In this document: one piece after another, positions 21,710-34,031 of the stretch
How positions within the stretch are numbered: position 1 is the stretch's first letter
How the letters are laid out: each line of letters begins with the position of its first letter
Source: Chamaecyparis obtusa
Taxonomy: Eukaryota; Streptophyta; Pinopsida; Cupressales; Cupressaceae
Direction of reading: 5' to 3'
Assembly: GCA_027943335.1 (NCBI GenBank)
Contig: BSBK01002160.1
Location: 1,555,001-1,619,000, forward strand
DNA: 64,000 nt
The notes under the pieces: model-generated
Seen by the model: only the letters and a program-made list of their open reading frames with translations
Database searches by the model: none
What the model was told of the DNA's origin: nothing
Made by a program: the position numbers and the translations under genes

Positions 21710-24700
21710 ATGGACAAGAGAAGGAATACTAGGTCCTTTGTCAAAAAAAATCTAGAGGTCACTCTGGAACAATTACCTAGACAGGAAAAGAAGAGTTGGA
21801 TCAGAAGAAATGGTGAGTCTACTAGTGCTCCCATAAGAGAACAAAGAAATACCAGAGGTAGAGCACCACATGTTTCCTCAAGTGAGGAAGGTTCACAAGA
21901 TAGAGTTTCTAGATCAGATGGTGGTCACTCTGAAGATAAATTTAATGATACCCCAGAGGCTGTATTTCAAGACAAGGGTTCATTGCTTGCAGGTCAGGAT
22001 GAATTCGCCAGAGAGATGGGTCTTGAGATTGATTTAGATCTTGATGAGGATAATTTTAGAAGGGAACCCATGAGACTGAGGCAAGTCCATTTCCCATATC
22101 AAAATCTCACTGATATGGATGTGTCATTAGGTTCTGATGACATTATGATAGACCTAGATGATTTAAATGCACTAAGGTTATAGTTGGAAGAGCAGGATGC
22201 CATACATAAGAGGTTACAAAAGGAGAGAGAAGCTGAAAAGGTGAATGCTTTAATAGAAAGACACTCTCTCCTTAGAAAGATTAATGAAATGAAGGAGAGA
22301 AACAAGATGCTTGCTTCTACTCCTAAGATTTTGCAACATGATGTCTTTGGTGATCTTGATGCTTTGAGGAATGAGCAGGAGCACTTACTACAAGATCATG
22401 AATTTGATAAGGAGGGCCCTATGGTTAGATAGGTTCAAAGTTATGCTTCCCTCCCTAAAGCTAAAGATGGGCATGAGATCACTAGGCCTACTGTTGCCGC
22501 TGGTGAGAAAGGAAAGCAAAAGATGGTGGGACATCAAACAAGAAAATCATTGACAATACTCAAGGTCCCACCACCCATTTCAAATAAGGACATAGAGATA
22601 GAAAGAAGAAGAAAAGAAGATGAGGACCTTGCAAGAGAACTAGAGAAGGCTGAAATTGAAGCCTCCATTGTAGAAAAAAGAAGAAAGATCCAGTTCTTGA
22701 AGGCTTCATCTGCAAATGCTCTTGGTCCATCTACTACTAAACTAGGTATGCCATCTATGACTACTATTGTTCCACTTAGTAATCCTGCTACTAGTTCAAT
22801 TCCTTCTTCATCTGCTAGGATAGGTGCTGATCCTAGACAATAGTCAAATGCACAAGTAGATGGAAATGTAAATGTAAATGTTGATCCTAGGGTTAACACT
22901 AGTTCAAGTTTTCAAAGATGACCTATGCAATTAGAAGGCTATAGGCAAATTAGTTTTGATGGAATTCCTGGCTACCCAAATGCTTTTCCAACTGATATAA
23001 GAGATAAGGTACCTAAGTTTGCTGGTAACAATGCTATTAGTTGTGAGGAACATCTTAGGTTATTTTTTGATATGCTTAATGATTATGAGGTAGAGCATGA
23101 GGATGTAGTTATGAAATTATTTGTTCAATCTTTGGTGGACGATGCTAGAGATTGGTTTAAGAGACTTCCTGATAAATGTATTGATACTTGGGATTCTTTT
23201 GAAAGATGTTTCAAAGAGTAGTATGGTGATAGGCCTAATGCTAGTTTCATGTTGAATGAATTAAATACCATAAGGAAAAATCAAAATGAGTCTGTGGCTG
23301 AATTCAGTATGAGATTTCAAAAGGGTATGCATAAGTTGTTCCAAGTTATGCGGTTAGATGACAATGTCTATCTAACCACATACTTCAATGCATTTGATGG
23401 AAAGATGGGTTACTTGTTGAGGGACAAGGAACCAAGAACCCTGAGGGATGCTTTTAGGATTGTTGTCAATATTGAGAACAATATGAAGATATCAGGGAAG
23501 TTGGGTGGGAAGAGAGATGACCCTAGGTTGTTTGGGGACAAGAAATATAAAAAAGAAAATGATAGGAATTTTGGAACTAGGAGGCAAGAAGAAGATAAAT
23601 TGGATAAGGTGCTCAATAATTTGAAGGATTTAAAGGTGCCTACAAATAGGAACATTAGTGCTCCTACCAATGAAAGGCCTCAGCTCAACAACAATTTCAA
23701 TAAGCAAAATAGATTGTAGAACTACCCCTACAAAACCCAATGGAAGGATGGAAAGCTTGTGGTCCCTGTTGCAAGAGGAAACAATGATAGAGGTTTCCCT
23801 GAACCTCTACAAAAAGCTTCAATAAATTTCATGGAGGACATACCTTGGTGTGTTGCATGCCAGTCCCCTCATTCTGCAGAGCATTGTGTGGTTGCACATT
23901 CTATGGCTGCAAATCAAGATTGTTGCAATGAGGAGATAGATCAAGAAGAAGATCAAGATGATGTTGGATGCAACATGGCTACTTCATATCTAGGATATGA
24001 AGATGATTCTAATTTTTATGAAGAAGTAGATGTAAATGTGAAGAGACACAATCAGGCCCTTTTTCATCAAGAGGTTTTTTCTGATAGTGAAGACATTAAT
24101 AAGAAGACATGTAACATGAACTCTTCCTCTGAACTAGTGAATTTGAGAAGACCTTCAAGGGAAGAGATGGATAGGATTACTATAGAAATGATTTCCCAAG
24201 TGCAAACTAGGGGCTTGGTGGAAAGGAATACAAATGAGAAAGCTGCAAGAATGTTTATAAAGAGTACCAACTCCGGAGAGCCTAATGAGAAAAAATCAAA
24301 AGGTGATCACATGGTGAAATTCAAGAGTGTAAAAGGTAAGAATTGTGAGCCTAAGGGAGTTGGAGTTGAAATATTTTCTAGTGAGATTGAGAAGCTAGTT
24401 AACACAATGGCTAAGAATGAAAAGATGAGGGTGGTCAATACACCTAATGTATCAGACAAACAAAGAGATACTAAAGTAGTGTAGATTGAGATTCCTTCCT
24501 CTGCTCCTATTGATATGTTATCTGTATTGTCCCAAATTACAGTTAAGGTTCCATTGTCAGAATTGTTGAGGATCCCTAAACACAAAGACAAACCTATGGC
24601 ATGGGTAGATAATGTTCATAATAATGATGTTGCATGCAATGGGTCTCAAGATAAAGTTTTGAAAGGTGTTGCTACTTAGGGAATTGTATCTCAAATTCCT
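21710..24700 (+). pseudogene. Tat-1 gag
   Basis: Frame from ATG 21710 (MDKRRNTRSFVKK). The N-terminal 300-400 codons are charged with coiled-coil-like stretches (KRLQKEREAEKVNALIERH; IERRRKEDEDLARELEKAE). The retrotransposon gag domain follows at 22925-23500 (VPKFAGNNAISCEEHLRLF; WFKRLPDKCIDTWDSFERCF). A Cys/His cluster (CVACQSPHSAEHC, near 23852) may serve as the nucleic-acid-binding finger in place of a CCHC knuckle. Stops at 22181, 22430, 22841, 22919, 23219, 23717 and 24482 all lie in the same frame with no shift. The stop at 23219 (FKE-stop-YGD) stands where a Gln codon is expected. Confidence 0.85.
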
Positions 24701-24769
24701 CCTATATATTTGGACAGTTCTGTCAATGCTAGCCTTGAAAACATAGATCCATTATTTTAAAGTGTCCTT

Positions 24770-25063
24770 GTGAATGGAATGAAATTAAGGAATTATATAA
24801 TTGATAGTGGTGCCTCTAATACTATTATGCCTTTTAATATTATGGAAAAATTGGGCCTTAAAGTTGATATAGTTCAAGGAAGATGTTGTGCAATGGATCA
24901 GAGGGAGGTACCAGTTATTGGGACTATCAATGCAATGCCATATAGGCTGGTAGCATATCCAGAGAAAGAGTTAACAATGATTTTTTTGGTGGTGGACATC
25001 CCTCCTCATTATGGGATGCTGCTATCTAGAAAGAGGAGTGCTACCATGGGTGGAAGTTTATAG
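24770..25063 (+). pseudogene. Tat-1 aspartic protease
   Basis: NYIIDSGASNTIMPFNIMEKLGL carries the retropepsin D-S-G catalytic motif followed by the hydrophobic VVDIPPHYGMLLSRK region, in the gag frame. The domain would release gag and pol products from the polyprotein. A TAG at 25061 and a TAA just upstream at 24758 isolate it. Confidence 0.85.
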
Positions 25064-25294
25064 TGTGATCTGTCCTATGCCACTTTCAAGATTGATGACC
25101 AGTTTGTCAAGATTGATCGAGATCCAAGAGTATATCACATGATTGAAAGGAATATTGACAATGAGACTACATGCTTTGTGGATACTAACATCAATTCTTT
25201 TAGGGCAGAGATCCCTATACAGGAACCTATTTTATCACCTATCTCTGCTAAGGTAAGTGTTAAGTCTATGAAGGGTGATTTGTGGGTGATGTAG

Positions 25295-25526
25295 TTTGAT
25301 GGTGCTAGCTGCAAAGATGGAGCAGGAGCAGTCAGGTCAGTATATGCTTCCAAGAACAAAAGGTTAAAATAATATAGGAATGTAGTTTGGGATTTGATTG
25401 AACATTTTGATGCCTTCAATATTGAGTGGAAGGATAGGAGTAACAATAAGATGGCTGACTTGTTAGCCAATATAGAAATCAATCCCAGTGATATTACTTT
25501 TGCTGGTATCTCTAAAGTTGAAATTC
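25295..25526 (+). pseudogene. Tat-1 archaeal-type RNase H (aRNH), truncated, upstream of RT
   Basis: FDGASCKDGAGAV at 25295-25333 matches the start of an archaeal-type RNase H (the F-D-G-A opening with the first catalytic Asp). After a gap the end follows: NVVWDLIEHFDAFNIEWKD and RSNNKMADLLANIEI, matching the conserved Asp-Leu-Ala end. The middle, usually with Glu in a NNxAEYEA motif and a D-S-x motif, is missing, so about half of the domain has been deleted. It precedes the RT, an arrangement I know from one plant Tat lineage whose linker reads VPDNIENW-like, as here near 25530. Confidence 0.75.
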
Positions 25527-27326
25527 AGGCCTCGTGTACCAGACAATATTGAAAATTGGTAATTTTTTGATGATGGTAATGATATCTTGAAGTTTATGAG
25601 TTGTGAAGATCAGTATCATGGTCAGGAATTTGATTGCTCAACTTTGGTTGAGACTATAGAATGAAAAGAGGTTGTCTTTGGCAATGAAGTTATTCAACTT
25701 AGAACTAACAAGGTGCCCAAGGGGCTTTTTGTCTTGGAAATTGTTTTTGATAACTAGGATAGAGTTCAAAAGAATATCAAAAGAGAAGATCATGCTGATC
25801 TAGAGGAGATAAATCTTGGAACACATGAGGCACCTAAGAAGGTATACATTGGTAGCGACATGTCTCACAATGTGAGAAAATCTTTGATTGGATTACTAAG
25901 AAAATTTAGGCATATTTTTGCATGGTCATATGATGACCTAAAGGTTTATAGAGAAGACTTATTTCAGCATGTCATTCCTTTGAGAGAAGATGCTAAATCC
26001 TTTAGGAAAAAACAAAGGCCTATAAATCCCATTCTGGCACCCAAGATGAAAGAAGAATTGATGAAGTTGAGAGATGCTGGCATTATCAAGCCTATAAGGC
26101 ATTTTTCTTGGGTTTCAAATCTTGTCCCTGTCAGAAAGAAGAATGGTGACATCAAACTTTGAGTGGACTTCAGGAATTTGAACATCAGCTCATTAAAGGA
26201 TAACTAATGTCTGCCCAATATGGAAGCTATGTTGCAGAGAGTGACCGGATCAGAATTGATGTCTATGATGGATGGTTTCTCTAGTTACAATCAAGTAATT
26301 ATGAAAGAATCAGAACAATTTAAGATAGCTTTCACTACACCTTTGGGGACATATGTCTATGTGAGAATTCCTTTTCGTCTCACAAATGCTGGTGTGCTAG
26401 TTTTTAGAGGGCAATGGATGTTGCCTTTTTAGATTTTATTGATGATTTCCTTGTTGTTTATCAACATGATTTAACTACCTATTCCAAGAAGGAAGAAGAC
26501 CACTATACTCATTTAGAAAAAAATATTTGTGAGGGCTTTGGAATATGGCATTTCATTAAACCCAAGGAAATGTGCTTTTGGTGTCACTGAGAGTAAGTTG
26601 CTTGGCCACTTGGTGGGGAAGCAAGGAGTTAGGATTGATCCTAAGAGGGTGGCAGCCATTGATAAAATTCAAAGGCCAAAGAATATTAAGGGAATTCAGT
26701 CCTTCTTTGGTCAGGTGAACATCTTGAGAAGATTTGTAACAAACTTTGCTGAGGTCACTAGACCTATATCCAAGATGTTAAAGAAAGGATCTACTATTAC
26801 ATGGGAAGGTGAGCCTGATGAAGCTTTCAAGAATATCAAGCAAGCTATTAAAGATGCACCTGTGCTTAAGGAACCTGATTATAATATCCCAATGCATATC
26901 TTTTCCTTTGCATCTTTTCATACTATTGCTGCAGTGTTGTTCCAGAAAAATAAGGATGGTTATGAGCAACCTATTGCATTCTTCAGTAAATCTTTGCAAG
27001 CTGCTGAATTGAAATATGACATCAATGAGAAACAAGCTTATGCATTGGTCAAGGCTATGAAAACTTTTAGATGTTATCTAATGGGAGCAGTTGTTATTGC
27101 TTTTTTGCCAAGTGTAGCAATAAAAGATATTTTCTCACAGCAAGAGGTGTCTGGGAGAAGATGCAAATGGATCAATAGGATCCAAGAATTCAACATTGAT
27201 ATCCAAATTACTAAATTGGTTAGAGGACAAGGATTGACAAAAATAATGGCTCAATCCAATCTTGATGCAAATCAAATAAATCAAGCTGAGGTTGATTACA
27301 CATGTGATATGGATGATTGTATCTAG
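25527..27326 (+). pseudogene. Tat-1 reverse transcriptase and gypsy RNase H
   Basis: After the VPDNIENW linker the RT begins near 25860 (FAWSYDDLK; VIPLREDAKSFRKKQRPINP; WVSNLVPVRKKNGDIKL). The catalytic region is FIDDFLVVYQ near 26440 in place of the usual Y/F-x-DD, still with the Asp pair, but reached only after frame changes near 26410 and 26525. The RNase H in the frame from 26529 reads PIAFFSKSLQAAELKYDINEKQAYALV and WINRIQEFNIDIQITKLVRGQGL. The usual SDTT-type Asp is replaced (FSFASFHT). Stop codons at 26160 and elsewhere inactivate it. Confidence 0.9.
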
Positions 27327-27489
27327 TATCAAGATATCATCTATTACTTGAGAAATATGAGATGTCCAGCAGGGATGAATGATAATTAGAAGAGGACATT
27401 AAAATTATAGGCCATCAAGTATGTAATTGTGAAATGTAAATTGTATAGAAAGAATTTAGATTGCATACTTTTGAAGTGTTTTGATGAGG

Positions 27490-28580
27490 ATTAGGCTAAC
27501 AAGTTGTTAAAGGAAATGCATGAGGGATTTTGTGGTGGGCATTATATGGGTAAAACAACTACTCATAAAATCTTGTGAGCAGGATTTCGGTGGCCCACAA
27601 TCTTCAAGGATGTAGAGTAGTTGGTAAGGAGATGTGATGCTTGTCAAAGGTTCTCTGGTAAGCTTAAGTTTTTAGGTAACATGCCATTAAAGCCAGTAGA
27701 AGTACAAGCTCCTTTCCAACAATGGGGAATTGATTTCATAGGGGAGATACCAAACAAATCAAGTGGAGAACACTCATGGATACTAGTTGCCACAGATTAT
27801 TTTAGAAAGTGGGTAGAGGCTATACCTATAAGGAATGCAACTAGCAAGGTGGTAATTGATTTTCTATTGAATAATATTGTTACAAGGTTTGGGTGCCCTG
27901 AGAGAATAGTAAGTGACAATGCCATGTGTTTTAGGTTTGCTGAATATAAGGACTTTTGCAAAGGTTTAGGAATTCAAATTTCTTATTCCTCACCTTATCA
28001 TCCACAAGGAAATGGTTAGGTAGAATCCACTAATAAGATCCTGATGAAAATCCTAAAGAGGATTCTTGAAGAGAATAAGAGGGCATGGAATTCAAAACTA
28101 CCATTAGCCGTATGGGCTGATAGGGTGACTGTGAAGAGGGCAATTAGCTGTGCACCATTTGACCTAGTATATGGAATACATGCAAGGATGCCTTAGAATA
28201 ATTTATTGGAAATGTACAAGTTTGTTCAGTTGTATGATGATGACATAGATGATGAAATGCAGTTGAGAATTGAGGACCTCATTAGGTTGGATGAGACTAG
28301 AAGAGAATCAATTGCCAGAAATGCCAAATTGTAGTTGCAGGTTAAGAATTTGTATGACAAGAAGGCTGTTGAGAGGAAGTTTGAACCTAGTGATTTGGTG
28401 TTAATTTGGAATGCCAGACTGGAGGATAAAAGAAAAAATGGTAAATTTGATCCAATCTGGCTAGGTCCATATCTAATTCATGAGAAATGGGGCCAGGATT
28501 CTTACATTGTGAAGGAGTTAAATGGTGAAGTTCAGAAATTTCCAGTTCATGGACAATTCTTGAAGAAATACTTCAATTGA
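27490..28580 (+). pseudogene. Tat-1 integrase
   Basis: Zinc-binding HHCC region at about 27515-27650 (EMHEGFCGGHYMGK ... CDACQRFSGK), then the catalytic core with the triad Asp in WGIDFIGEIP, Asp in IVSDNAMCF and Glu in VESTNKILMK, followed by a C-terminal module (SDLVLIWNARLEDKRK; FDPIWLGPYLIHE) ending at a natural stop at 28578-28580. In-frame stops near 28018, 28194 and 28334 interrupt it; all three catalytic residues remain. Confidence 0.92.
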
Positions 28581-28791
28581 AGGTATTTTGTTTTCCATGA
28601 ATAGTAGTTAGGTCTGTACATTCTATAAATTTTGTAAAGTTGCTTTCCCCTATCCTATTTTGTCCTGGTCTATAGGGTTTTGGTCGTGTTGCTCTCTATT
28701 GTCAGTTTTTCCAGGGGGATGGTCTACTTTAACCAGTGATTCTAGATACTTGCTATGCCTACAGGAGGCATACATCCCCAGACAGAGCCAC
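28581..28791 (+). other. Tat-1 3' untranslated region
   Basis: Between the integrase stop and the 3' LTR. No clean polypurine tract abuts the LTR; the last bases are CCCAGACAGAGCCAC. A purine-rich AGGGGGATGG lies further upstream near 28713. Confidence 0.6.
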
Positions 28792-31260
28792 TGTTATCAC
28801 TCAGAAAAAATTTTCATGGCTCTAGCATTTTTCTTCTGGTCTCTGTAATTTTTTTTAGGTCTTTGGCCTTAAACCCTTGGTAAAATTTCATAAATCTAGC
28901 CGTTTTAGTGAGAATACCCTAAGTCTACCTAGGCCCCGTTCTAATTTTATGTTACCTTTTCGGGCCACTTAAAAGTCCTAAAATGCATGTGCTTTATATT
29001 TTTGGTTGGTCCCCATTTAATTTCTTCCTATGTTTTTACCCCTGGCGGCCTTTAATTTTTCCTATAGTCCTCAGTGCCTATTTTTTTCCCTAAAGCCTAA
29101 GTCCTGCACTTTAATTTTTCCTATGTTTTGGCTTAGCATTTCCTGGGCCCAGCTCATTAACACTATCTTAATCCTACGGTTGTCATAAGTTCGCAAGGGT
29201 ATTGTCAGAGGCTTGCGATCTTACGACGGCCATTGATTCTCTTTTATGACGTAACCTTTCAATATAGATGGGTCCACTGCCAGGTAAGCATAGTTGGTGG
29301 TTTTTGATTGGTCCACAGGGTAATATGCTAGCAGTTGTTAGTGGGACCTAGTTTTCAAACTTGTCAGAGGGTCCTAACATCTGCAGAGGATAGATGGTGG
29401 GTGAGTTTTCTCATGGATTATGTCAGAGGTTTGAGATTATGCGCCGACCATTGATTCTACCTTTTTCAAAGGTGATAAATAAAGGTGGGTCTCTTGCCAT
29501 GTCATGCTATCGTGCAAGTTTCTTATTGGTCATGTCAGTGATTAGTTAGATTTTCTATCAGGCGGGCCTGGTATCTCAGTGACCTTTTGATCCTGGGGTT
29601 GTCATATGATTGCATGGAATATTTCCAAGCCATGCGATCATGCGATGACCGTCGATTTGGAATCAAGGGGAGGTCAGTGGGACCTATGTTAGACATAGCG
29701 GATTGGGCGTGTTCTCATTAGTCCAGGTGTGCTGAGGTTGATTTGTCAGTGGGTCTACCAGTTTGTAAAGAGGTTAAAGTGTCGCATGATCTCTTAGTTG
29801 TCATTACACTGCAAGGGTAAGTTGCATGATGGATAAGTCAGTGGTGTAGCAACAACTATCGATCTTCACTAAAGATGAAAAGCCTGCTTGGTGGGTCCTT
29901 TGCGCTAGTTGTCACTGGCGTGCTATTTTCTTATTCACTGGGTTGTTATCTAGGTGGCGGCTAACTATTCTAGGTCCCGTGGTCATTTTAAAGATAAATG
30001 GAGATCTCACCTCCCATCTGATCTGCCAGGAAAAGGAAAAGATCGATGATCACATTTTAAACCTTGTCGGGGTAGCCATTGTGTTTCAAATTTGAATTTC
30101 CTGAGACATTTCCAATGATAGAAAGGACTAGTTTTAATTGCTTTTGAGGCTGAATTTGATTTGTTTGGTGGTGCCGATGCTTGCAGTGTGGTCCAGGGTG
30201 TTCCATGATCATTTACAGGGGTCTATACTATGTTTTTTGTGCTTGAGGCATGTTGCAGGTGGCCAAACAAGTTGACATTTTCAGCATTTTCATTGTTCTT
30301 AGTACCTTCTCAGTGAATTTGTCATGATTGAGGATCTCTCCAGGATCTTCTTTCTCCTGGTTGCCTGGGTTTCTTTTGTTGTAATAAATTTGTGACCATT
30401 TTTAGTTGGTCTAGTGGGTGAAACCCTAACCCTAGTCATCTGTAGCTTGTTGCATCCTGTTTTGGGATTTCAAGATGACTAGGGGAGTATATATTGTGGT
30501 ATTTTTGACTTAGTAGAGGTTCCAAAACTTTCTTATTTGGTCCCTGGTTGTTGATGGTATTATACTAAATAAGAAGAGCTTGGATTTTGTGTCTTGTTCC
30601 TAGCACCTGTCTTCTTGGTAATGTATTGATTCTGAAAGTTAATGAGAATACACTTGAATTCCTATCTCAAACTTTTGATTCTCTTCTTGTTCTGATTGTG
30701 GATTCATATATGTTAAGGTCACAAAGTTGATTAGCATATGGTAAACAAAGAGTATTGTGAGGTCAACTTGGAGTTCCTAACAAAGTTAGGATTAAAGCCT
30801 TTTGGGTGATTTCAGTGAGTTCATTTGTTAGATTGGAATTTGATGATCCTGTTTAGGAGTGAGAGGGATAATAGGCAAAGCACTTACTCTGAGTTTATGT
30901 GTATTTGCCTTAAGGTTTTAGCTTGATATATGTTATTAAGTGACTCTTTGCCCTGGGATAAGGTAGTGATCTATTCTTTGGAAGCAGCCCATCATCATCA
31001 ATCATACACACATATATAAATGATAAAATCTTTAATCAATTAGTAAGGGGTATAAATGTCTATTAGTTAGTGATTCCTTTCAAGAAGTCAATCAAGGGTA
31101 CACCCACCTGAGCATCTTGGATCAAAGTGTAGGAGGATCTCTTTGATCCTTGTTAATTGGCCCTTTTACTTGCAGACTTTGGAGTGGTGATAGAGTCGGT
31201 GACATTAAATTGTCAATCATAGTGTAAACTTGCAAGTTGAAACCAAAATGAAAACCAATA
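28792..31260 (+). repeat. Tat-1 3' LTR (2469 bp)
   Basis: Collinear with 19096-21565. It starts TGTTATCACTCAG and ends AACCAATA: the terminal CA has become TA, a single transition. The target duplication GTTCC follows immediately. Confidence 0.95.
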
Positions 31261-31265
31261 GTTCC

Positions 31266-33974
31266 AATCACATTATTGTCACTAGGTCTAGGGACCAATT
31301 CCCATGTATCATTCTTAACTATCTGATCTAGCTCTTCTTTCATTGCTTCATGCCAATCTAAATCATTACATGCATCTTCAACACTTAGGGGTTGAATTTT
31401 TTAAAGTAAACATACTACTTCATCAACTATTAAACTTTTTTCCTTTGATCTTGTCATGACTTTTCTATTCTGATCTCCAATGATATTTTTTTTTGAATGG
31501 TATCTAGATGTGAATTTTACAACATTAGGTGTGACTCTCTCATTAATCTTCTATGATTATTCTTTACTTGTTTCAGGATCATTGAATAATACATCAATAG
31601 TGTCAAGCGTTTCTTCAACAACTATTTCTCTACTGATAGGACTAGGTTCTTCTTCAATCATATGTTCATAATCATGATATCTCTCTTGAATCATACAATT
31701 TTTATCAATCTTTACATGAGCACTTTCAATGATCTTCTTCAATCTTAAGTTAAAACATATATAAGCTTTTCTTTTAGTAGAGTAACCAAGAAAAATACCT
31801 TCATCGCTTCTTGCATCAAACTTGCCAATAACTTCATCTCTCTTGACGTAGCACTTGCTTCCAAATATTCTAAAGTATTTTACTATAGGAACATTTCCAA
31901 ACCTCACAAGGTGTCTTATCTATTCCTAGCCTTAATTGAATTCTATTGATAGTATAGGCTGCATTATTAACTGCATCTCTCCAATAGGTGTGTGCAACCT
32001 TTCTTTCAATCATGATAGTGCACGTTGTGTCAAGTATGATCGTATTTCTTCTTTCTACAATTCCATTTTGATGAGGGGTTCGAGGTGCACTTAGCTATCT
32101 CTTTATCCCATGTTCTTCATAATACTCATAAAATTTTTCAAAGGTGAATTCTCCTCCTCTATCTGATCTCAATTATGTAATCTTTAATCTAGACTCATTT
32201 TCAACTTTATCTTTGAATATCTTGAACTTCTCAAATGCTTCAGATTTATCTTTAAGAACACAACCCACATCATTCTAGAATAATCATCAACAAACAAAAT
32301 GAATTACCTTTCACCAAAGTATGATCTTGTTTGAGTTGGTCCACGTAAGTCTATATGCACTAGATCCAATTTGTTCTCTACCGAATTATGTTTTCTTTTG
32401 AATGAATTCCTATCATGTTTTCCCATCACACATTCCCTGCATATTGTATCAACAGGTTTTACAATACTAGGAAGGTCTCTTACTGCCTTTACATTTCTTA
32501 TCTTTACTATGTTTTCAACATTGATGTGGCATAGTCTTTTGTTCCGTAACCAATGGTCATCTACTTTAGCAACAAAACAACTTGCTTCTAAATTAAGCTA
32601 AAAAACATTACCTTTTGTCTTTGAACTTGATGCAATCATTATTCCTTCTTTTCTATTAATAATACATTTATTATCTTTGAATTCCAACTGATATCCTTTG
32701 TCAAGAAACTGTCCAACACTTAGTAGGTTATGTTGTAAACCATCAACAGATAGAACATCATCAGTATTATTCTTTCCATCCAAGGTGATAGATCCTCTAC
32801 CTATAATAGGTTTGGAAGTGTTGTCTCCAAATATAACCATGCCACCTTTGTACTTATCCGGATGTAAAAATCTATCTTTTTCTCCTATCATGTGATGTGA
32901 GCAACCGTTGTCAATGATCCAGTCTATTCTAATGCATGCTTGTGAAATTAATGCCAATTCTTGTGCTTTCTTTTCATCTTCAATATCCACTTCATCAAGC
33001 ATTTTCTCCATATCTTCAATAGTAATGAATCCAATTTCATCTTCTACTAAATCTTCATATGATACTCCATCTCCAACATAGTAACATTCTTTTGTATACT
33101 TAGGCTTGTAATTAGTTTTGAACTTCTTGACTCTTGTAGAATACTTAGATGCAAAGTGACCAATCTTTTTACATGAAAAACATTTGAATGGTTATTAACC
33201 TTCATATTTTCCTTTTCCTTTTCTTTCTTTCTTAGCAATAATAGCAATGAAATCATCTAGTTCTTTATCCTCATCATCATCATCAAATTTACCAGAAGTG
33301 TTCAAGGATTTCTTACCATGGACTGAAGCTTTGAAGGTTGTCTCACTTTTAGGCTTTGTCTTCAAACTTGATATCTCAAATGCTGAAATCTTGCTGATTA
33401 AGGTCTCTCTTCTGAAGTATTTTGAAAACTGTATAGTCTCATCTAGGATGTTTATCTTGCTCTCATATTCTACTATCAGAGTAGTCATCAACTTATCCAT
33501 TATGTGATCTTCTTCTAAAATTTCTCCACCATTGTTTCTGATTCCTGCAACTGCTTCATTTATTCTTTGATTGTAGTCTCTGATGTTCCCTTTAGGTAGC
33601 ATCTCCAATGTATTGTACTTTTTCTTCCATGTCTTTCTGCGCACATTCTTGGCTTGGATGTCTCCTTCAAACATGTCTTCTAGATACTTCCATATCTTGT
33701 AGGCTTTATCTACTTTCTTGATATCTAAAAACCCATTGTCAGAAAAGACACTGATAAGGGCTTCTTTGGCAATTGCATTTTGAGTGAAAATTTTCTTTTT
33801 CTAAATAGTTGCATCTTCTTTTGCAAGATCTGACAAAGAGGGAATCTGAACTTCTCTAGTAGCTACTTCAAAAATCTCAAAACCAATGCACTGCAAATGT
33901 GTTGTCATTTTGTTCTTCTAGTCTAGATAATTCTCTCCATGAAACTTACGACTTTCCTTTCTAAAGAATGTCAT
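31266..33974 (-). pseudogene. Copia-2 gag, protease, integrase and start of RT
   Basis: Minus-strand frame from ATG 33974 (MTFFRKESRKF). gag covers 33974-33190. The knuckle CFSCKKIGHFASKY near 33170 has Tyr (TAT) instead of the last Cys. The protease motif near 32935 is WIIDNGCSHHM, with Asn for the usual Ser after the catalytic Asp. The pre-integrase zinc region lies near 32570-32420 (CRECVMGK), the integrase core near 32360-32100 (LVHIDLRGP; FVDDYSRMMW), the post-integrase GSKCYVKRDEVIGKF block near 31860, and DTWELVPRPSDNNVIGT, the RT start, ends at 31266 exactly where Tat-1 inserted. gag to RT start keeps one frame apart from stops. Confidence 0.88.
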
Positions 33975-34017
33975 CTGATCAACCTCAAGTTGTTAAACTT
34001 TCTCTCTAAGGCACTTG

Positions 34018-34029
34018 GATATGATACCA
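34018..34029 (-). other. Copia-2 primer-binding site (initiator Met tRNA type)
   Basis: The minus strand reads TGGTATCATATC two bases from the LTR end, close to the tRNA-iMet complement TGGTATCAGAGC. Confidence 0.8.
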
Positions 34030-34031
34030 AT

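Larger units (their letters stand above)
19096..31260 (+). mobile_element. Tat-1: Ty3/gypsy Tat-clade retrotransposon nested in Copia-2
   Basis: Complete element of 12,165 bp with LTRs at 19096-21565 and 28792-31260, inserted in the RT of Copia-2. The pentamer GTTCC is present on both sides (19091-19095 and 31261-31265), a perfect target-site duplication. Order: LTR, primer-binding site, gag, protease, archaeal-type RNase H, RT, RNase H, integrase, LTR. gag to aRNH lies in one frame; from about 25526 to 28580 mostly in another. More than ten stops make it non-autonomous. In the first 185 bp the LTRs differ at about a dozen positions, so it is not recent, though younger than Copia-2. Confidence 0.95.

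Noticed and set aside
22534..22899. 121-codon minus-strand frame in Tat-1
   Set aside because: Antisense of gag, no domain; the sense frame has coiled-coil and gag features.
25295..25526. aRNH upstream of RT as a wholly new architecture
   Set aside because: I recall this order, including a VPDNIENW-like linker, from existing plant Tat elements. Kept only as a moderate finding.
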